Positions 7,535 to 15,049 of a DNA stretch of 64,000 nucleotides are shown here, one piece after another. The notes under the pieces are model-generated. The model made no database searches. It was not told the DNA's origin and saw only the letters and a list, made by a program, of their open reading frames with translations. Every line of letters starts with the position of its first letter. Position 1 is the first letter of the stretch. Source of the DNA: an uncultured Eubacteriales bacterium (GTDB lineage: Bacteria; Bacillota; Clostridia; Peptostreptococcales; Anaerovoracaceae); NCBI GenBank assembly GCA_902786355.1, contig CADABZ010000012.1:402-64401 (forward strand), given 5' to 3'. The position numbers and the translations under genes were made by a program.

Positions 7535-7589
7535 CGCTAATGAAGAATTATTCAGCAGTAAGAATCGGAAACAGAGAAAGGAAACAGAA

Positions 7590-8789
7590 ATGTTACAGAT
7601 CAAAGGCAAAGTGAATACAGCGATCTGCTTTGCCAGAGTAGTAGAAGATGAGGCTATAGAGCAGATCCGCAGGATGTGCGATACCGAGATGACAAGAGGG
7701 AGCCGTATCAGGATCATGCCGGACGTGCATGCCGGCAAGGGGTGCACTATCGGGACAACAATGACGATCACAGATAAGGCTGTTCCGAATGTGGTCGGAG
7801 TGGATATCGGCTGCGGCATGTACACAGTCAGGCTCGGCAAAGTGGATATCGATTTTGAGAAAGTCGATGAGGCTTGCCATATCATCCCGTCAGGCTTCGA
7901 CACCTGGGAGAGAGTGATGTGGCCATTCGACCTGACAGAGCTGAGATGCTACAGAGAACTCGAGAGGACCACGAGACTCAGCAGGTCTCTCGGAACACTC
8001 GGCGGAGGCAACCACTTCATCGAGATAGATGAGGCTGAGGACGGAACGAAGTATCTCGTCATCCACTCAGGATCAAGAAACCTCGGTAAACAGGTCGCAG
8101 AGTTTTATCAGCAGCTCGCTATCGACCTTAACCACGGCAAGGAAGAGTACCTTGCAAAGCGTGATCAGATCATCGAGGAGTACAAGGCTGCAGGACGCAA
8201 TAAGGAGATCCAGGATGCGCTCAAGGCTCTCAAATGGGAGAAGAGAGACGCGGAAATACCTGACGACCTCTGCTACCTGTACGGCACATACCTCGAAGAC
8301 TATCTGCACGACGTGGTCATCTGCCAGCGTTTTGCACGCGAGAACAGAGAGCACATGGCGGAGATCATCCTTGAGCATGCAGGGCTTGAGGCACTGGATG
8401 CATTCCACACTATCCATAACTACATCGACACCGATGAAATGATCCTGCGTAAGGGAGCTATCGCTGCTCACGAAGGTGAGCTTGTGCTGATCCCTATCAA
8501 CATGAGAGACGGCTCAGTCCTGGCAACAGGCAAGGGCAATCCTGAATGGAACTACTCTGCTCCGCACGGCGCAGGCAGGATCATGTCAAGGAGCAAGGCA
8601 AGAGACGTCATCGAGATGGAAGACTACAGAAAGGCGATGGAAGGCATCTATACCACATCGGTAAATACAGCTACTCTGGACGAAGCGCCGATGGCTTATA
8701 AGTCACTCGAAGACATCATCGATGTCATCGAGGAGTCAGTTGATGTTATTGAAGTATTAAAACCAATATTCAATTATAAGGCAAGCTAG
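7590..8789 (+). CDS. rtcB: RtcB RNA ligase (3'-phosphate/5'-OH)
   Basis: A 399-residue RtcB ligase, which joins RNA 2',3'-cyclic phosphate or 3'-phosphate ends to 5'-OH ends using GTP and Mn, and repairs tRNAs cut by endonucleases. All signatures are present: MPDVHAGKG with His47, GVDIGCGM with Asp72 and Cys75, LGGGNHF (137-143), VIHSGSRNLG with His159, and SAPHGAGR with His326, the histidine that is guanylylated. The RBS AAAGGAAA precedes the ATG. It heads an operon with an HTH regulator, a tRNA-like RNA and a DUF2828 protein; no RtcA or archease is seen nearby. Its length is typical of short bacterial RtcB forms. The upstream terminator suggests transcriptional control. Confidence 0.97.
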   Translation: MLQIKGKVNTAICFARVVEDEAIEQIRRMCDTEMTRGSRIRIMPDVHAGKGCTIGTTMTITDKAVPNVVGVDIGCGMYTVRLGKVDIDFEKVDEACHIIPSGFDTWERVMWPFDLTELRCYRELERTTRLSRSLGTLGGGNHFIEIDEAEDGTKYLVIHSGSRNLGKQVAEFYQQLAIDLNHGKEEYLAKRDQIIEEYKAAGRNKEIQDALKALKWEKRDAEIPDDLCYLYGTYLEDYLHDVVICQRFARENREHMAEIILEHAGLEALDAFHTIHNYIDTDEMILRKGAIAAHEGELVLIPINMRDGSVLATGKGNPEWNYSAPHGAGRIMSRSKARDVIEMEDYRKAMEGIYTTSVNTATLDEAPMAYKSLEDIIDVIEESVDVIEVLKPIFNYKAS

Positions 8790-8810
8790 GCCGGCACTTC
8801 TTCCGGCCTA
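8787..8810 (+). other. hairpin overlapping the rtcB stop codon
   Basis: TAGGCCGG (8787-8794) pairs perfectly with CCGGCCTA (8803-8810). There is no T tract, so it is more likely an mRNA-stability or processing element between rtcB and the HTH gene than a terminator. Confidence 0.5.
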
Positions 8811-8838
8811 TGCAGGGCCGGAAAGGACGGACAATGCA

Positions 8839-9186
8839 ATGAACATGAGAACGGTCATCACCTGGACTGTCCCGGTGATCGACCTTAAGGCAACAGGACA
8901 GAACATCAAGACCCTCCGTAAGTCTGCAGGCATCTCTGTAAGAGAGCTCCAGACTGTACTCGGATTCACCAACCCGCAGGCGATCTACAAGTGGCAGAAC
9001 GGTGACTCACTCCCAACTGTCGACAACCTTGTGATCCTTGCATCCGTACTCGGCGTCACTATCGACGAGATCCTCGTGACAGATGGTGACGAGGCCGGCG
9101 ACGGCAATAATGAACGGGAGCAACTTGTTCAACTCCCGTACGGACCAACAATGAAAGATGCCTACAGCAACGTACAAGCGCATTAG
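8839..9186 (+). CDS. XRE-family HTH regulator of the RNA-repair operon
   Basis: A 115-residue protein with a Cro/C1-type helix-turn-helix at about residues 20-75 (IKTLRKSAGISVRELQTVLG, then NPQAIYKWQNGDSLP). The N-terminal strand MNMRTVITWTVPVIDL and the short tail are not assigned. It lies 49 bases after rtcB and is presumably co-transcribed; its likely job is to control the operon, by analogy with RtcR in Proteobacteria, which is an unrelated sigma-54 activator. The stop codon TAG at 9184-9186 falls inside the D-arm side of the tRNA-like RNA, and the 9-base 5' stem strand of that RNA (9155-9163) is also coding, so mRNA and RNA element overlap. It is also possible that the protein is expressed only from unprocessed transcript. 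Confidence 0.8.
   Translation: MNMRTVITWTVPVIDLKATGQNIKTLRKSAGISVRELQTVLGFTNPQAIYKWQNGDSLPTVDNLVILASVLGVTIDEILVTDGDEAGDGNNEREQLVQLPYGPTMKDAYSNVQAH
9114..9139 (+). other. hairpin in the 3' part of the HTH gene
   Basis: ACGGGAG (9114-9120) pairs perfectly with CTCCCGT (9133-9139) around a 12-base loop, just upstream of the tRNA-like element. It could be a processing signal for the downstream RNA or chance within coding sequence. Confidence 0.4.
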
Positions 9187-9259
9187 CTCAGAGGTTAGAG
9201 TATCTGATCACAACTCAGACAGTCACAGGTTCGATTCCTGTATGCAAACAAGGCATCTT
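9155..9259 (+). ncRNA. tRNA-like, Y RNA-like non-coding RNA
   Basis: Bases 9180-9245 fold as a cloverleaf: T9184-A9185 at the position of U8-A9, D stem GCTC/GAGT with loop AGAGGTTA (contains GG for the elbow), a perfect 5-bp anticodon-type stem TCTGA/TCAGA with 7-base loop TCACAAC, a 5-base variable region, and a perfect 5-bp T stem ACAGG/CCTGT with canonical loop TTCGATT. It is not a working tRNA: only 4 acceptor pairs form (9180-9183 with 9242-9245), position 33 is C instead of U, and no CCA is encoded. Outside it, 9155-9163 (AAGATGCCT) and 9251-9259 (AGGCATCTT) pair perfectly into a 9-bp closing stem. Bacterial Y RNAs such as YrlA likewise join a terminal Ro-binding stem to a tRNA-like domain, and the neighbours here are RtcB and a TROVE-like protein. 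Ends and processing are unknown. Confidence 0.8.
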
Positions 9260-9266
9260 GAAAACA

Positions 9267-9357
9267 CCCGGCAGAAAAGCACAACCAGCAATTAAGAATT
9301 TTGCGCCACTTATTTTACGTACATCAGGCAAAACGTATAGTGTGCTTTGCGCCCGGG
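9267..9357 (+). ncRNA. second long stem-loop, possible second Y-like RNA
   Basis: Directly after the tRNA-like element, CCCGG (9267-9271) pairs with CCGGG (9353-9357) and AAAGCACA (9276-9283) pairs with TGTGCTTT (9341-9348), leaving a symmetric 4x4 internal loop. The 57-base apical part has no obvious tRNA shape. A closed stem interrupted by an internal loop is the general design of Ro-bound Y RNA stems. It could be a separate RNA or part of one longer transcript with the tRNA-like domain. Confidence 0.5.
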
Positions 9358-9375
9358 CTATAACAGACGCCGGGA

Positions 9376-9402
9376 GCTCCAATCAAGCGAGCTTGTTGGA
9401 GC
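9376..9402 (+). other. hairpin in the leader of the DUF2828 gene
   Basis: GCTCCAA (9376-9382) pairs with TTGGAGC (9396-9402), and CAAG (9384-9387) with CTTG (9392-9395), leaving one bulged T and a 4-base loop. It lies about 30 bases upstream of the RBS of the DUF2828 gene and may affect its translation or mark the end of processed RNA. Confidence 0.5.
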
Positions 9403-9445
9403 GTTGCTCCTGGTTGAAATTTTGAAAAGAAAGGAAGTGATAGTA

Positions 9446-10939
9446 ATGATGACAATGCTTAAGGCGCTTATAAGAGAATCAAATAAGACATTGACCGAGA
9501 ATGGTGCTGTGACTCATGTCAGCACATATTCAGACTGCCTTGACCTGTTCGCGACAGTCGGTGCACTTAGACAGGCATCTGAGCAGGAGATCCTGAACAG
9601 ATTCATCCGTGCATACACAGAGGATGCGGACAAAGCAATGAAGATCCTCTTCTACGCGAGAGACATCCGCGGCGGCCTTGGTGAGCGCAGAGTCTTCAGG
9701 ACTGTCATGACCTATCTCGCAGCCAACGAGCCGGCATCAGTCAGAAAGAACATCGAGTTCTTCGGTGAGCACGGCAGATACGATGACCTGCTTTCTCTCA
9801 TGGGTACACCGTGCGAGAAGGACATGCTCGCATATGTCTCTGAGCAGTTTGCTGCAGACATGAAGTCTCTTGCCGCAGGTGAGGGTGTCTCACTTCTGGC
9901 AAAGTGGCTGCCATCTGTGAATGCAAGCAATGCAGAGACTGTTGCTATGGCGAAAAAGATCGCCCGCAGCATGAAGATGACTGACAGAGACTATCGTAAG
10001 GCAGTCACAGCTCTTCGTGCGAAGATCCGCATCATCGAGAACAACCTGAGAGAGAAGGACTACACGTTCGACTACTCAAAGCAGCCATCCAAGGCTATGT
10101 TCAAGTACCGTGCGGCCTTCGTGAGAAATGACGGTGAGCGTTACGGTGAGTTCATCAGCAAGGTAACCAGGGGCAAGGCCAAGCTCAATGCTAAGACACT
10201 CATGCCTTACGAGCTTGTTGATCCGTTCCTCACTGGATGGACATCAGGCAACTCATTCATGAAGGACATATCTGAGGATGAGAAGCGCGTACTCAACGCG
10301 ACATGGGCTTCACTGCCTGACTTCAGAGGCGATGAGAATGCGATCGCGGTTGTCGACACGTCCGGCTCTATGTACTACACAAACAGCCCAAAGCCTGCGA
10401 GCGTGGCGCTTTCTCTCGGACTCTACTTTGCCGAGAGAAACAGGGGCCTGTTCCACAACTACTTCATCGAGTTCTCACGCGATGCCCGTCTGATCGAGAT
10501 CAAGGGTGATACCTTTGCTGACAGACTCAGATACATCGCATCGTTCAGCCAGATCGCTGATACCAACCTCGAGTCGGTATTCGATCTCATCCTCACAGCT
10601 GCGGTCACACACCGCATCCCGCAGGATGAGATGCCGGCGAAGCTGTACATCATCTCGGACATGGAGTTCAACTACTGCGTCACAAATGCAGAGCTGACTA
10701 ACTTCGAGAACGCTAAGAGAAAGTTCGCTCACTTCGGATACAAGCTGCCTGACGTCGTGTTCTGGAACGTCCAGAGCCGAAGCAGACAGCAGCCTGTAAC
10801 AATGAACGAGCAGGGTGTGGCACTCGTCAGCGGATGCACACCAAGAATCTTCTCAATGGTAGCAAGCGGCAACATCGATCCTTACAGCGTGATGATGGAT
10901 GTTATCGGCAGCGAGCGCTACGAGAAAATCGTGGCATAA
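9446..10939 (+). CDS. DUF2828 / TROVE-like plus vWA domain protein (Ro60-like)
   Basis: A 497-residue protein with an alpha-helical TROVE-like region (about residues 1-290; conserved stretch LFYARDIRGGLGERRVFR near 65-82) and a C-terminal von Willebrand A fold whose MIDAS motif DTSGSMY starts at Asp304. The same two-part plan is used by Ro60/Rsr, the ring protein that binds Y RNAs and misfolded RNA ends. DUF2828 proteins occur with RNA-repair genes, and here the gene follows rtcB and a tRNA-like RNA. The ATG at 9446 is chosen because AAGGAA lies at 9431-9436; an open extension to 9347 would cover structured leader RNA and has no RBS. It probably forms a cytoplasmic RNP with the adjacent RNA (inference). 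A terminator follows at 10955. Confidence 0.85.
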   Translation: MMTMLKALIRESNKTLTENGAVTHVSTYSDCLDLFATVGALRQASEQEILNRFIRAYTEDADKAMKILFYARDIRGGLGERRVFRTVMTYLAANEPASVRKNIEFFGEHGRYDDLLSLMGTPCEKDMLAYVSEQFAADMKSLAAGEGVSLLAKWLPSVNASNAETVAMAKKIARSMKMTDRDYRKAVTALRAKIRIIENNLREKDYTFDYSKQPSKAMFKYRAAFVRNDGERYGEFISKVTRGKAKLNAKTLMPYELVDPFLTGWTSGNSFMKDISEDEKRVLNATWASLPDFRGDENAIAVVDTSGSMYYTNSPKPASVALSLGLYFAERNRGLFHNYFIEFSRDARLIEIKGDTFADRLRYIASFSQIADTNLESVFDLILTAAVTHRIPQDEMPAKLYIISDMEFNYCVTNAELTNFENAKRKFAHFGYKLPDVVFWNVQSRSRQQPVTMNEQGVALVSGCTPRIFSMVASGNIDPYSVMMDVIGSERYEKIVA

Positions 10940-10954
10940 TAATCACACAAATGC

Positions 10955-10987
10955 ACGGCCGGCAAGGATACCCTTGCCGGTCGTTTT
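10955..10987 (+). terminator. terminator of the rtcB operon
   Basis: A 13-bp stem with one wobble around a short ATAC-type loop, followed by TTTT. It closes the RNA-repair operon. Confidence 0.8.
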
Positions 10988-11181
10988 GTATGTAACGAAT
11001 TCAAAATCGATAGCATAGCATTGACCTCGTCGTAACAACGAGATGTATAGTTGGGAAAAGTGGCATTATGAGGCTGTCAGATGAGCTAAGAAGTTACTGA
11101 TGTTGAGGTGAATCGGAAAGATTTATTGTGATAAGTAAAGAGACAACAGGAAGAGCCTTTATAAATGGAGGTATAAATGTA

Positions 11182-11985
11182 ATGAAGAAAATCATAACAA
11201 TCGCTATAGCGATGATACTTATGTTGACATTAGTCAGCTGTGCAAAATCCGAAGAAGAGGTAGCTGCTGAGGAAGCATTTAATGTTGAGGTGGCCAGGAT
11301 TCAGGCAGAACTTGAAAAACGAGATGCAGATGTTGAAGATGCACAAGCAGTGGTAGATGATGAGCGGCCTGCTCTTGATGATACTCTTAAACCTGCATTG
11401 CAGACCGCTATATCTGAAGCAAGCGCAATCGAATTTGATGCTCCGAAAGCTTCAGGCAGTGTTGAAGAAATAAATGCTGCAACAAAAGAATTGAAGCAGA
11501 TTACATATGCAGATCAGCTGCAGGCATTAAATGATGCAACAAAAGCCTTGTCCGATAGCATCAAAAAGTATGAGCTGGTCAATGCACCAGAAGAGGCTTA
11601 TGTGATCAACTGTCTGAAGAATGTCAAAGATATTGATGGAATAGCTGCAGCAACTGAGGATCATGATCCGAATGGGAACCTGCACAAAGACGGTGGTTAC
11701 ACTGCACAGGTGTATTTCTCGAGCCCGCTTGTTGACCATTCATACATGGATAACGACATCATTGAGGCAGGAACCAGTGGCGGCGGCAGTATAGAAGTCT
11801 ATAAGACTGCAGAAGAGGCGAAAAAAAGAGAAGAATATCTGGCGGGTTTTGATGGAACAATAACATCGTCAGGATCACATGAAGTAATCGGAACGTGCAT
11901 TGTCAGGACATCAGACAGCCTAACAGCTACACAGCAGAAAGAACTTGAAGAAGCGATAATAGAAGCCTTAACCAAAATCGATTAA
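11182..11985 (+). CDS. lipoprotein of unknown function with coiled-coil segment
   Basis: A 267-residue lipoprotein: the signal peptide MKKIITIAIAMILMLTLVSC ends in the lipobox LVSC, so the mature protein would be anchored by a diacylglyceryl Cys on the outer face of the membrane. Residues about 25-130 are acidic and helical (repeated EEVAAEE and AELEKRD-type runs), suggesting a coiled coil. The C-terminal 110 residues contain a Gly-rich turn (GTSGGGSIEVY) and resemble small extracytoplasmic domains seen in Firmicutes lipoproteins, including a possible EGT[IC]-type SH3-adjacent fold; no family is assigned with confidence. GGAGG at 11167-11171 supports the start at 11182 rather than the upstream ATG at 11128. 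It appears to be transcribed alone. Confidence 0.8.
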   Translation: MKKIITIAIAMILMLTLVSCAKSEEEVAAEEAFNVEVARIQAELEKRDADVEDAQAVVDDERPALDDTLKPALQTAISEASAIEFDAPKASGSVEEINAATKELKQITYADQLQALNDATKALSDSIKKYELVNAPEEAYVINCLKNVKDIDGIAAATEDHDPNGNLHKDGGYTAQVYFSSPLVDHSYMDNDIIEAGTSGGGSIEVYKTAEEAKKREEYLAGFDGTITSSGSHEVIGTCIVRTSDSLTATQQKELEEAIIEALTKID

Positions 11986-12215
11986 ACAAGGACTCGAATA
12001 GGAAGAGGCAAAACACTTCAAATACTAGCGGGAGACGGTAAAACTATCAGTTATGTCAGAATTTGATGTGCTGCTGTCACCCGTATTCTTATATACAAAA
12101 CGTTGATTTAATCGGACACGTACAAAGGGTCATTCAGTTGAATGAGAGCTAATACAATGGCATAATGATATCAAACTGCAATGTACTGCGACGAGATATA
12201 TACCGAGGAGCTTTT

Positions 12216-12698
12216 ATGAATATGTATAGAGAGGTCAGAGACAAGCTGGGACTAACACGTGATCAAGCCAGCGAACTTCTCGAGACCATAGAACCAGGTA
12301 AATTAGAACGTATTGAGAGTGAGAAGCAGCTTCCGAGTCCAGAAGATGTAATGATAATGGCGGATAAATACGGAGAACCTAATATTCGTAATTATTATTG
12401 TGCCAATCAATGTCCTATGGGACAGCGATATGTTCCGAGAATAAAGTTTATCGATTTAGAGAAAACCGTGCTGAAGCTTATTGCCTCTCTTAATTCGATG
12501 CATGCAAAACAAGAAAAATTAATTGAGATTGCTGAGGACGGTAAAATTACCGATGATGAGATGATGGATTTCATCAGCATTCAAAAGGATCTTGAAAAAG
12601 TGTCACTAGCGGTAAGTGCCATGGAAGTTTGGACAGAGAAGATGATGTCAAGTGGCATTATCGACATGGAAAAATATAAGGAGTTGTTAAACAAATAG
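12216..12698 (+). CDS. HTH-containing regulator with Cys motif
   Basis: A 160-residue protein starting behind GAGGAG at 12205-12210. The N-terminal 55 residues form a Cro/C1-like HTH (LGLTRDQASELLETI, then LERIESEKQLPSPEDVMIMA). It is followed by the short motif YYCANQCPMGQ (two Cys), recurrent in a small family of Firmicutes HTH proteins, and then about 95 residues of predicted helix with a coiled-coil pattern (QKDLEKVSLAVSAMEVW). It begins the AT-richer accessory stretch and is closed by its own terminator at 12718-12749, so it may be a regulator of the cluster behind it. Targets are not known. Confidence 0.75.
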   Translation: MNMYREVRDKLGLTRDQASELLETIEPGKLERIESEKQLPSPEDVMIMADKYGEPNIRNYYCANQCPMGQRYVPRIKFIDLEKTVLKLIASLNSMHAKQEKLIEIAEDGKITDDEMMDFISIQKDLEKVSLAVSAMEVWTEKMMSSGIIDMEKYKELLNK

Positions 12699-12717
12699 TG
12701 GCGAGTTTAAGCCATGT

Positions 12718-12749
12718 GCAGGGTACTGAAAAAAGTGCCCTGCTTTTTT
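12718..12749 (+). terminator. Rho-independent terminator
   Basis: A 10-bp stem (12718-12727 with 12734-12743, one wobble) followed by six T residues. Confidence 0.85.
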
Positions 12750-12854
12750 ATATCCAATGATAAAAATGCGATCTTTTTTTAGCAAACGTTGCCATGGTGA
12801 ATGATCTGTTACGGACATACAATATAGACACAAAGAAGAAAGGAACAAAAGATA

Positions 12855-13028
12855 ATGATCATAAGAGAAAGAGTGCTGGAATCAGTACTAGCAACCAAGA
12901 TATATAGCAACCCGAATCTGGCTAAAGAGTTTGGACTTGAGATTAGTGCAGAGGACGGCTGTCTGGCAAACAAGAACCTTGATAATAGAATAAACGCTGA
13001 ATCAGCAATATCGTCTACAGAAGCATAA
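12855..13028 (+). CDS. small hypothetical protein (57 aa)
   Basis: A 57-codon frame beginning at the ATG at 12855, with an AGAAAGGAA-type RBS about 12 bases upstream. The sequence is amphipathic at the start (MIIRERVLESVLATKIYSN) and Asn/Ser-rich at the end, with one Cys and no signal peptide. No family is recognised. It lies in an otherwise gene-free gap between the HTH gene and the 87-residue protein; codon use looks coding-like, but the short length keeps this tentative. Confidence 0.5.
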   Translation: MIIRERVLESVLATKIYSNPNLAKEFGLEISAEDGCLANKNLDNRINAESAISSTEA

Positions 13029-13253
13029 AATGATCAACTTCTGAAACGCGTCTGATAGATTTACTCACCCGGCTGGTGAGAGTAGGAGAAATGATTGATC
13101 AGCTCTCGCTACACCTCCTTTCTACTCCTTTCAATCCCAGCGGTGTCGGGCCGGGTGGGATACGCTGGGTCGTAGAAAAGATCCAAATCAAAACTATATT
13201 TAATGACTATGGGAAAGTTTGAATTATAGAGAAGGGTTTGATGGAGGTGCATT
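13029..13253. other. intergenic stretch with hairpins
   Basis: No gene is seen. Two inverted repeats are present: CTCACC/GGTGAG at 13064-13080 and CCCAGCG/CGCTGGG at about 13136-13168. Neither has a T tract. The following 60 bases are AT-rich and probably contain the promoter of the small gene at 13254, but no clear -35/-10 pair was identified. Confidence 0.3.
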
Positions 13254-13517
13254 ATGAATACTATTTTCTTAACAGTATCGGCAAGAGAAAAGGCTGAAAC
13301 AACAGTAAGCATAGAAGGTTTCAAGGAAAAAGCCAAGGAATTCCTTGGAGACGAACGAGTCAAGACTACACTTAATGTACTATCGTTTGTAGCGCCAATA
13401 GCTGCGGGACCAATGGCTTCGGCAACGGGAAGAGTATTCCCGAAAGTAGCAAAAGGATTGAAATACGCACCGCAAGCAATAAACTGCGTAATATCACTAA
13501 CTCAAGTGAGACACTGA
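13254..13517 (+). CDS. small hypothetical protein with hydrophobic centre (87 aa)
   Basis: An 87-residue basic protein starting behind a good RBS (TGGAGG, 10 bases upstream). Residues 1-40 are charged and helical (EGFKEKAKEFLGDERVK); residues about 41-62 are small and hydrophobic (LSFVAPIAAGPMASATG) and could insert into a membrane or pack as a helical hairpin. No known family is recognised. It is followed 47 bases later by another small gene with the same type of RBS, and both share the pattern of a soluble helical part beside a Gly/Ala-rich hydrophobic part with the larger protein at 14066, hinting at one functional group. Confidence 0.6.
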   Translation: MNTIFLTVSAREKAETTVSIEGFKEKAKEFLGDERVKTTLNVLSFVAPIAAGPMASATGRVFPKVAKGLKYAPQAINCVISLTQVRH

Positions 13518-13564
13518 TTACTTTAGACAATACTGGAAGAATTGAGATATATGGAGGTAACAAA

Positions 13565-13939
13565 ATGGAAAACTATGATATCAATACAGTAGGAAGAGGA
13601 CCTGCAGTACCTGGAATAGAATGGACGATGGAAGGATGGAAATGTATATGCAGTGCCATCAAAGAGAGTTTTTCATCAGTTGATAAAGCGTATAATCCTG
13701 CTCAGGAGATGCTATCAAAGGAACATGAAACTGGGTTAAGGATGATGGAAAACCCAGATTGCTCAGAAGAAATGAAAAAGGTTGCTAGTCAGCATGTTAG
13801 AGAATCAAGGGAAGCAGCACAAACACTGGCATCAAACCGCATGACAGATGTTTTGAAAATCGTTGGCACCTTTGCGACAGTAACTGCAGCAGCTTTTGGG
13901 GGATCACAGTATATCAAATATGTAAACAGATGGAACTAG
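13565..13939 (+). CDS. hypothetical protein with C-terminal hydrophobic segment (124 aa)
   Basis: A 124-residue protein with a TGGAGG RBS 9 bases before the ATG. Residues about 20-90 are charged helices with a heptad-like spacing (MLSKEHETGLRMMENP, then VRESREAAQTLASNRM). Residues about 97-115 (VLKIVGTFATVTAAAFGG) form one membrane-capable helix near the C-terminus, with the short tail YIKYVNRWN. This tail-anchored design would place most of the protein in the cytoplasm. No family is recognised. It sits between two other unknown genes and is probably part of their operon, although the next gene is 126 bases away. Confidence 0.6.
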   Translation: MENYDINTVGRGPAVPGIEWTMEGWKCICSAIKESFSSVDKAYNPAQEMLSKEHETGLRMMENPDCSEEMKKVASQHVRESREAAQTLASNRMTDVLKIVGTFATVTAAAFGGSQYIKYVNRWN

Positions 13940-14065
13940 GAATGAGTGTTAGTGGCCACATCTCGTGGCCATTATTATATATAAGTTTTTCATATATGAA
14001 TCAATTAAAGTAAAATAAATATATAGTAGAAGCTTCAAAGCATCATTGTAGAAAGGAATAACGTA

Positions 14066-15040
14066 ATGGCGAACAAGTTCGATTTAAATAAGATTGCAGG
14101 AAATGCAAAAGACCTTGCGAAGAAAGGAATAGACAGTATTGATGTTGATGCAATCAAAGGAAAAGCTTCAGAAATCAAGGAGTCTGTCGAGGAGATGAAA
14201 GGTGATCTAGAGTTTAAACTTAAAGAGCTCGATAATCAGCTTGAAGAGTCAATAAATGCATATAATGAGGAATATACGCGTATGAATGAGGAGGGCCTTA
14301 ACCTATATATTCAAAGGAAACGTGCAGTTGACGTTATAGACAATGTGACGGAGCTGGTAAGCAGTATTGCTAATAGTCCGAAGTCTTTTGACAGCGATTT
14401 TGAAGAGATCAAAAAGAATAAGTTTGTGTTCAAAGGAGCAGAGGCATTCGCTGAAAAAGAACTTCAGGATGCGCGTAAAGCTGCCGGAAGTGCTGGCGCT
14501 GGAATCGCTGCTGGTGCAGCTGTAATGAGCGCGGCACCAACAGCAGCAATGTGGATCGCAACTACTTTCGGAACTGCCTCAACTGGAACTGCCATATCTA
14601 CATTATCAGGAGCGGCTGCAACTAACGCTGCATTGGCTTGGCTTGGAGGTGGTGCCCTTACTGCCGGCGGAGGAGGCGTTGTAGCAGGAAATGCCCTTCT
14701 GGCTCTTGCCGGTCCTGTAGGAATGGGTATTGCAGGGGCGAGTCTTCTCGCTTCGATAGCGCTCTTCTCTCGCAAAAGGATTCTTAACAATAAGGAAAAG
14801 AACAAAGAAATCGAGTCTGTAAAAGAGAATACTGCTTCTCTTAAGGAAGTAACTGAGACTATACATGCGATTAATGCAGAAACAATTACGCTCAGGGATG
14901 AGCTGATGAAGCAGTTCTCAGATAATATGAGATTATTTGGATCTGATTACATATCGCTCAATGATAATGATAAAATGTTACTCGGAGCTATGGTCAATAA
15001 TGCCAAATCCCTGTCTGCACTATTCAGTAAAACTGTATAA
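14066..15040 (+). CDS. coiled-coil protein with Gly/Ala-rich membrane core
   Basis: A 324-residue protein in three parts. Residues 1-130 are highly charged helices (IKESVEEMKGDLEFKLKELD) that should form coiled coils. Residues about 138-235 are Gly/Ala-rich and hydrophobic, with repeated small-residue runs such as GAGIAAGAAVMSAAP and GGGALTAGGGGVVAG, enough for two to four membrane passes. Residues 240-324 return to charged helix. Helix - small-residue membrane core - helix resembles pore-forming or membrane-remodelling proteins such as colicin-like or dynamin-associated effectors, but no specific family can be named. The next gene starts 10 bases after its stop, so the two products probably act together. 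Confidence 0.65.
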   Translation: MANKFDLNKIAGNAKDLAKKGIDSIDVDAIKGKASEIKESVEEMKGDLEFKLKELDNQLEESINAYNEEYTRMNEEGLNLYIQRKRAVDVIDNVTELVSSIANSPKSFDSDFEEIKKNKFVFKGAEAFAEKELQDARKAAGSAGAGIAAGAAVMSAAPTAAMWIATTFGTASTGTAISTLSGAAATNAALAWLGGGALTAGGGGVVAGNALLALAGPVGMGIAGASLLASIALFSRKRILNNKEKNKEIESVKENTASLKEVTETIHAINAETITLRDELMKQFSDNMRLFGSDYISLNDNDKMLLGAMVNNAKSLSALFSKTV

Positions 15041-15049
15041 GGTGAGGTT

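Noticed and set aside
7178-7589. T-box or other known riboswitch upstream of rtcB
   Set aside because: No specifier/antiterminator core (TGGNACCGCG-type) and no known riboswitch consensus could be found.
9178-9249. Functional tRNA gene (the anticodon loop could be read as ACA)
   Set aside because: Only four acceptor pairs form, the base before the anticodon is C rather than U, no CCA or discriminator pattern is present, and the element is embedded in an operon with pairing flanks; a tRNA mimic fits better.
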